A stretch of DNA of 25,839 bases from Chloroflexota bacterium. GTDB taxonomy: Bacteria > Chloroflexota > Limnocylindria > Limnocylindrales > CSP1-4. How positions within the stretch are numbered: the stretch's first letter is position 1; the number at the start of each line of letters is the position of its first letter. Below, piece after piece: positions 23,162 through 25,839 of this stretch. The notes under the pieces were generated by a model that worked only from the letters and a program-made list of their open reading frames with translations, was not told the DNA's origin and searched no databases. The stretch is taken from positions 1-25,839 of the forward strand of contig JACCVB010000047.1 of the NCBI GenBank assembly GCA_013698385.1. The letters are read 5' to 3'. The position numbers were made by a program, and so were the translations under genes.

Positions 23162-24002
23162 GGTCGCGCTCCTCCGCTGCGTGCTGCGCCGTATCGACGT
23201 TCGAGATTCGGGTGCCGACCGGCTGGCCGGTCGCGACCTGGGTGATGTTGTCCGCTCGGTTGATGTCGAAGACGACGATCGGCAGATCATTCTCCATGCA
23301 CAGGCTGACCGCTGCCGCGTCCATGACCCGGAGCTGATCGCGAAGGAGATCCGCGTAGCCCAGGCGAGCGTACCGCTGCGCACCCGGGTTCGTCATCGGG
23401 TCCGCGTCATACACGCCGTCCACCTTCGTCGCCTTGAGCAGGACCTCGGCGTGGATCTCGACCGCGCGCAACGCGGCCGCCGTGTCCGTGGTGAAGTATG
23501 GGTTGCCGGTCCCGGCCACGAAGATCGCGACGCGACCCTTCTCGAGGTGGCGGATCGCTCGCCGGCGGATGTAGGGCTCGGCGACCTCGTTCATCGCGAT
23601 CGCGGTCATGACCCGGGTCGGGATGCCGGCCTTTTCGAGGGCGTCCTGGAGGGCAAGGCCGTTCATCACGGTCGCCAGCATGCCGATGTAGTCGCCGGTC
23701 GCGCGATCCATGCCCTTGGCCGCCGCGGCCATCCCGCGAAAGATATTGCCGCCACCGACCACGACCCCGACCTGCACGCCGAGCGCGTGGACTTCCGCGA
23801 GCTGGCGGGCGACGAAGGCACAGAAGGCGGGGTCGACCCCGTACTGGCGGTCGCCGAGCAGGGCCTCGCCCGACAGCTTGAGCAGGATGCGTCGGTAGCC
23901 GCGGGGCGCGGAGTCCGACTCAGCCTCGACGGCCGGGTTCGCCCGTGTCGTCGGGGTCCTCTGGGTCGTCGATGTCGTCTTGGTCGTCGAGGCGTCGGTC
24001 AC
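23154..24002 (-). CDS. pyrH: Uridylate kinase
   Basis: Hexameric bacterial UMP kinase (amino-acid-kinase fold) making UDP for nucleic acids and wall precursors. It has 282 residues against about 240 usually. The core starts near residue 36 with RRILLKLSGEALLG; VGVVVGGGNIFRG, DYIGMLATVMNGLALQDALE, GTGNPYFTTDTAAALRA and KATKVDGVYDADP follow. The first 35 residues are a Thr/Ser-rich low-complexity extension beginning at a GTG that overlaps the tsf stop (GTGA). No in-frame ATG separates the extension from the core, so either it is real or an unusual start is used. Confidence 0.95.
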   Translation of the reverse strand: MTDASTTKTTSTTQRTPTTRANPAVEAESDSAPRGYRRILLKLSGEALLGDRQYGVDPAFCAFVARQLAEVHALGVQVGVVVGGGNIFRGMAAAAKGMDRATGDYIGMLATVMNGLALQDALEKAGIPTRVMTAIAMNEVAEPYIRRRAIRHLEKGRVAIFVAGTGNPYFTTDTAAALRAVEIHAEVLLKATKVDGVYDADPMTNPGAQRYARLGYADLLRDQLRVMDAAAVSLCMENDLPIVVFDINRADNITQVATGQPVGTRISNVDTAQHAAEERDHE

Positions 24003-24598
24003 AGCTCCTCCCCGAGCGCATACCGGGTGAATCGGCGGACCCGGATGTTCTCGCCGATCGTCGCGATCTTCTCGTTGATCAACGCGGCGACGGTCCGCTC
24101 CTCATCGCGGAAGGGCTGCTCGTACAGGCACACCTGCGAGAACCACTTCTTAAGCTGGCCCTCGACGATCTGGCCGCGGATGGCCTCGGGCTTCTTCTCG
24201 ACGGCGGGATCGGCCAGCAACTCGGCCTTCTTCGCGGCCAGGATGTCGGCCGGGACCCGTTCCGCATCGACGAACTGGGGGGCCAGGCCGGCGACCTGGA
24301 CGGCGAGGTCGCGGACGAGCTTCTGGAACTCGTCCGTGCGCGCCACGAAGTCCGTCTCGCAGTTGACCTCGATGAGGACGCCGACTCGGCCGCCAGTGTG
24401 GATATAGCTGGAGACGAGCCCTTCGCGAGCGTCCCGACCGGCCTTCTTGGCGGCCGCCGCCAGGCCCTTGTCGCGCAGCAGGACGACGGCTTGGTCGAGG
24501 TCGCCCTCGGATTCGATCAGCGCCTTCTTGCAATCCATGAATCCGGCGCCGGTCCGCTCGCGCAGTTCCTTGACCAGTTCGGCCGAGATGTCCGCCAT
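23999..24598 (-). CDS. tsf: Elongation factor Ts
   Basis: Guanine-nucleotide exchange factor for EF-Tu. It has 199 residues, the short form found in several phyla rather than the ~280-residue E. coli type. The N-terminal UBA-like domain has VKELRERTGAGFMDCKKAL (9-27). The core exchange motif is NCETDFVAR, the TDFV-containing loop that contacts EF-Tu. AG(G)RVGVLIEV and IVEGQLKKWFSQVCLYEQPF are further landmarks. The ATG has AGGAG 13 nt upstream, a wide spacing. It follows rpsB after a 152-nt gap containing a strong hairpin. Confidence 0.96.
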   Translation of the reverse strand: MADISAELVKELRERTGAGFMDCKKALIESEGDLDQAVVLLRDKGLAAAAKKAGRDAREGLVSSYIHTGGRVGVLIEVNCETDFVARTDEFQKLVRDLAVQVAGLAPQFVDAERVPADILAAKKAELLADPAVEKKPEAIRGQIVEGQLKKWFSQVCLYEQPFRDEERTVAALINEKIATIGENIRVRRFTRYALGEEL

Positions 24599-24665
24599 GT
24601 CGCTTCGTGTACTCCTGTCCTTGTTCGCGGGCGCGTCGGCGCGTGCCGATTTGTCGGTGTCGATC

Positions 24666-24729
24666 TCCGAGCCTGACCGGGGCCGCTCGTCCGAACCGCT
24701 GCGGTTCGCGCGGCCCTCCCCGGCTCGGA
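24666..24729 (-). other. Three-tier GC hairpin in the rpsB-tsf intergenic region
   Basis: Nested complementary arms: TCCGAGCC (24666-24673) with 24722-24729, GGGCCGC (24680-24686) with 24710-24716, and CGAACCG (24692-24698) with 24702-24708 around a 3-nt loop. All are perfect, about 22 bp in total. There is no T-run after it on the minus strand, so it is not a classic intrinsic terminator. An attenuating, processing or stability hairpin tuning the rpsB:tsf ratio is a reasonable guess. Confidence 0.7.
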
Positions 24730-24750
24730 GGTCCGGTGTTGGTGGCCGGA

Positions 24751-25719
24751 TCAGCCGGCGCCTGGGGCGACCTCGGCCTGCTCGGCCGCCTCACGGGCCA
24801 GCTCCGCGGCGATCTCCTCGGGGCTGGCTTCGGAGGGCGGCGCGGCGGCGGCCTCGACGCGGGCAGTCCGGTCGCCCGGCAGCAGGTCGTCGTCTTCGGC
24901 GTCGGGCTCGAAGGTCAGGGCGCCTCCCCCGGCCAGGGCGGCGACGAGCTCGTCGGACGCGCCGGCGGCCTCTTCCTCCGTCTCCGGCATGGCCATCGGT
25001 TCCATCTGCTCGGGCTCGCCGGCCGAACGGGCGGAACGCTGCTGGGCGCCCTCGATGGCGGCTTCGGCAACGAGCGCACAGAGCAGCCGGATGGCGCGGA
25101 TCGCGTCGTCGTTGGCGGGGATGATGAAGTCGAGCTCGTCGGGGTCGACGTTCGTGTCGCCGGTGCCGACCACGGGGATCTCGAGCTTGTTCGCCTCCGT
25201 CACCGCGATCCGCTCGCGATGCGGGTCGATGATGAAGACGATGCCCGGAAGGCGCTTCATCTTGCGCATGCCACCGACCGTGCCCTGGAGCTTGACCATC
25301 TCCTCGGTCAGTTTGGCGGCTTCCTTCTTGGTCATCCGATCGAAGTCGCCCGCTTCCTGGCGCGCCTCCAGTTGCTCGAGCAAGCCGATCCGCTTCTTGA
25401 TCGTCGTGAAGTTCGTCAGCATGCCGCCCAGCCAGCGCTTCTGGACGTACGGCATGTTGGCCCGCTGTGCCTCGGCCACGATGGGTTCCTGGGCCTGCTT
25501 CTTGGTGCCCACGAAGAGGACCTGGTCGCCGCGGGCGACCGTCTCGCGGACGGCTTCCAGCGCAACGTCGAGGCGTTGGACGGTCTGGGCCAGGTCGATG
25601 ATGTGGATGCCGTTGCGCTCGGCGAAGATGAATGGCTTCATCTTGGGGTTCCAGCGTCGGGTCTGATGACCGAAGTGGATCCCGGCCTCGAGCAGCTGGC
25701 GCATCGAAACGGACGGCAC
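24751..25719 (-). CDS. rpsB: 30S ribosomal protein S2 with acidic C-terminal extension
   Basis: Late-binding 30S protein, needed for S1 docking in bacteria that use S1. It has 322 residues against about 240-260 usually. Core about 1-230: MRQLLEAGIHFGHQTRRWNPKM-type start, IHIIDLAQTV, LFVGTKKQAQ, RWLGGMLTNFTTI, GGMRKMKRLPGIVFIIDP, GTGDTNVDPDELDFIIPAND and DDAIRAIRLL. Residues about 234-322 form an acidic Ala/Glu-rich tail. The GTG start has AGGAGG 9 nt upstream. It is the first gene of the rpsB-ispG operon in the window; its promoter is not visible in the 120 bp to the edge. Confidence 0.97.
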   Translation of the reverse strand: MPSVSMRQLLEAGIHFGHQTRRWNPKMKPFIFAERNGIHIIDLAQTVQRLDVALEAVRETVARGDQVLFVGTKKQAQEPIVAEAQRANMPYVQKRWLGGMLTNFTTIKKRIGLLEQLEARQEAGDFDRMTKKEAAKLTEEMVKLQGTVGGMRKMKRLPGIVFIIDPHRERIAVTEANKLEIPVVGTGDTNVDPDELDFIIPANDDAIRAIRLLCALVAEAAIEGAQQRSARSAGEPEQMEPMAMPETEEEAAGASDELVAALAGGGALTFEPDAEDDDLLPGDRTARVEAAAAPPSEASPEEIAAELAREAAEQAEVAPGAG

Positions 25720-25839
25720 GGTGGGCGACCTCCTGATCGGTTGTTCCTCCGCGGTCGTCGTGTCGTCACCGGGAACCCTGCCTCCTCGAGGCCTGGCACC
25801 GACCCGGTCGGGACGATCCGCGTGTGAGCTCCGCTCCGG
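25720..25839 (-). other. Upstream leader of rpsB (to window edge)
   Basis: Holds the rpsB Shine-Dalgarno and a short GCCTC/GAGGC-type complementary tract. No convincing promoter is seen, and it may be the 5' part of an S2 autoregulatory leader that continues beyond the window. Confidence 0.3.

Overview
This is a chromosomal, housekeeping-gene window from a high-GC bacterium. Every gene is read from the minus strand except one, a cobalamin adenosyltransferase. Gene content (RNase J, NrnA-type DHH nanoRNase, YlxR, gap-free IspG, short EF-Ts, short-N-terminus IF2, [4Fe-4S] type-4 uracil-DNA glycosylase) and frequent GTG/TTG starts suggest a Chloroflexota- or Actinobacteria-like lineage. Chloroflexota is my better guess, but it is inferred from content and order only. 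No phage, IS transposase, CRISPR, rRNA or tRNA gene was seen.

Layout in transcription order (right to left). (1) 25.7-17.4 kb: rpsB-tsf-pyrH-frr-uppS-cdsA-dxr-rseP-ispG, a compact translation / lipid-carrier / MEP isoprenoid operon with overlapping starts and stops. (2) A clear intrinsic terminator lies at 17298-17323, just downstream of a sigma70-like promoter, so it may act as a leader attenuator for nusA. (3) 17.3-10.4 kb: nusA-ylxR-infB-rbfA-nrnA-truB-ribF, the classical nusA/infB operon without rimP next to nusA. It ends convergently on the plus-strand pduO-type adenosyltransferase, the two stop codons sharing CTAG. (4) 9.2-6.2 kb: rpsO-pnp with a good promoter (9267-9296) and a strong hairpin downstream of pnp. 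(5) 5.6-0 kb: asd-udg-rnj-ftsK, with ftsK running off the left edge.

The most striking observation is the PNPase. It is about 150 residues longer than usual because a complete DEDDh (DnaQ/oligoribonuclease-type) 3'-5' exonuclease domain, with all five catalytic residues, sits inside the alpha-helical linker between the two RNase PH domains. This yields a single polypeptide with a phosphorolytic and a predicted hydrolytic 3'-5' nuclease. The only two large gene-free gaps (5614-6240 and 9214-9812) flank rpsO-pnp and carry inverted copies of the same ~180-bp repeat, which itself has inverted-repeat ends. Smaller points are a C-terminal QLSLF clamp-binding motif on the uracil-DNA glycosylase, a RibF whose riboflavin kinase half is shrunken and lacks the PTAN motif, a histone-H1-like Ala/Lys/Pro tail on NusA, an acidic tail on S2, and a three-tier GC hairpin between rpsB and tsf.

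Together the genes cover translation (S2, EF-Ts, RRF, IF2, RbfA, S15), transcription termination, RNA turnover (PNPase, RNase J, NrnA), isoprenoid and phospholipid precursors, and chromosome partition and repair.
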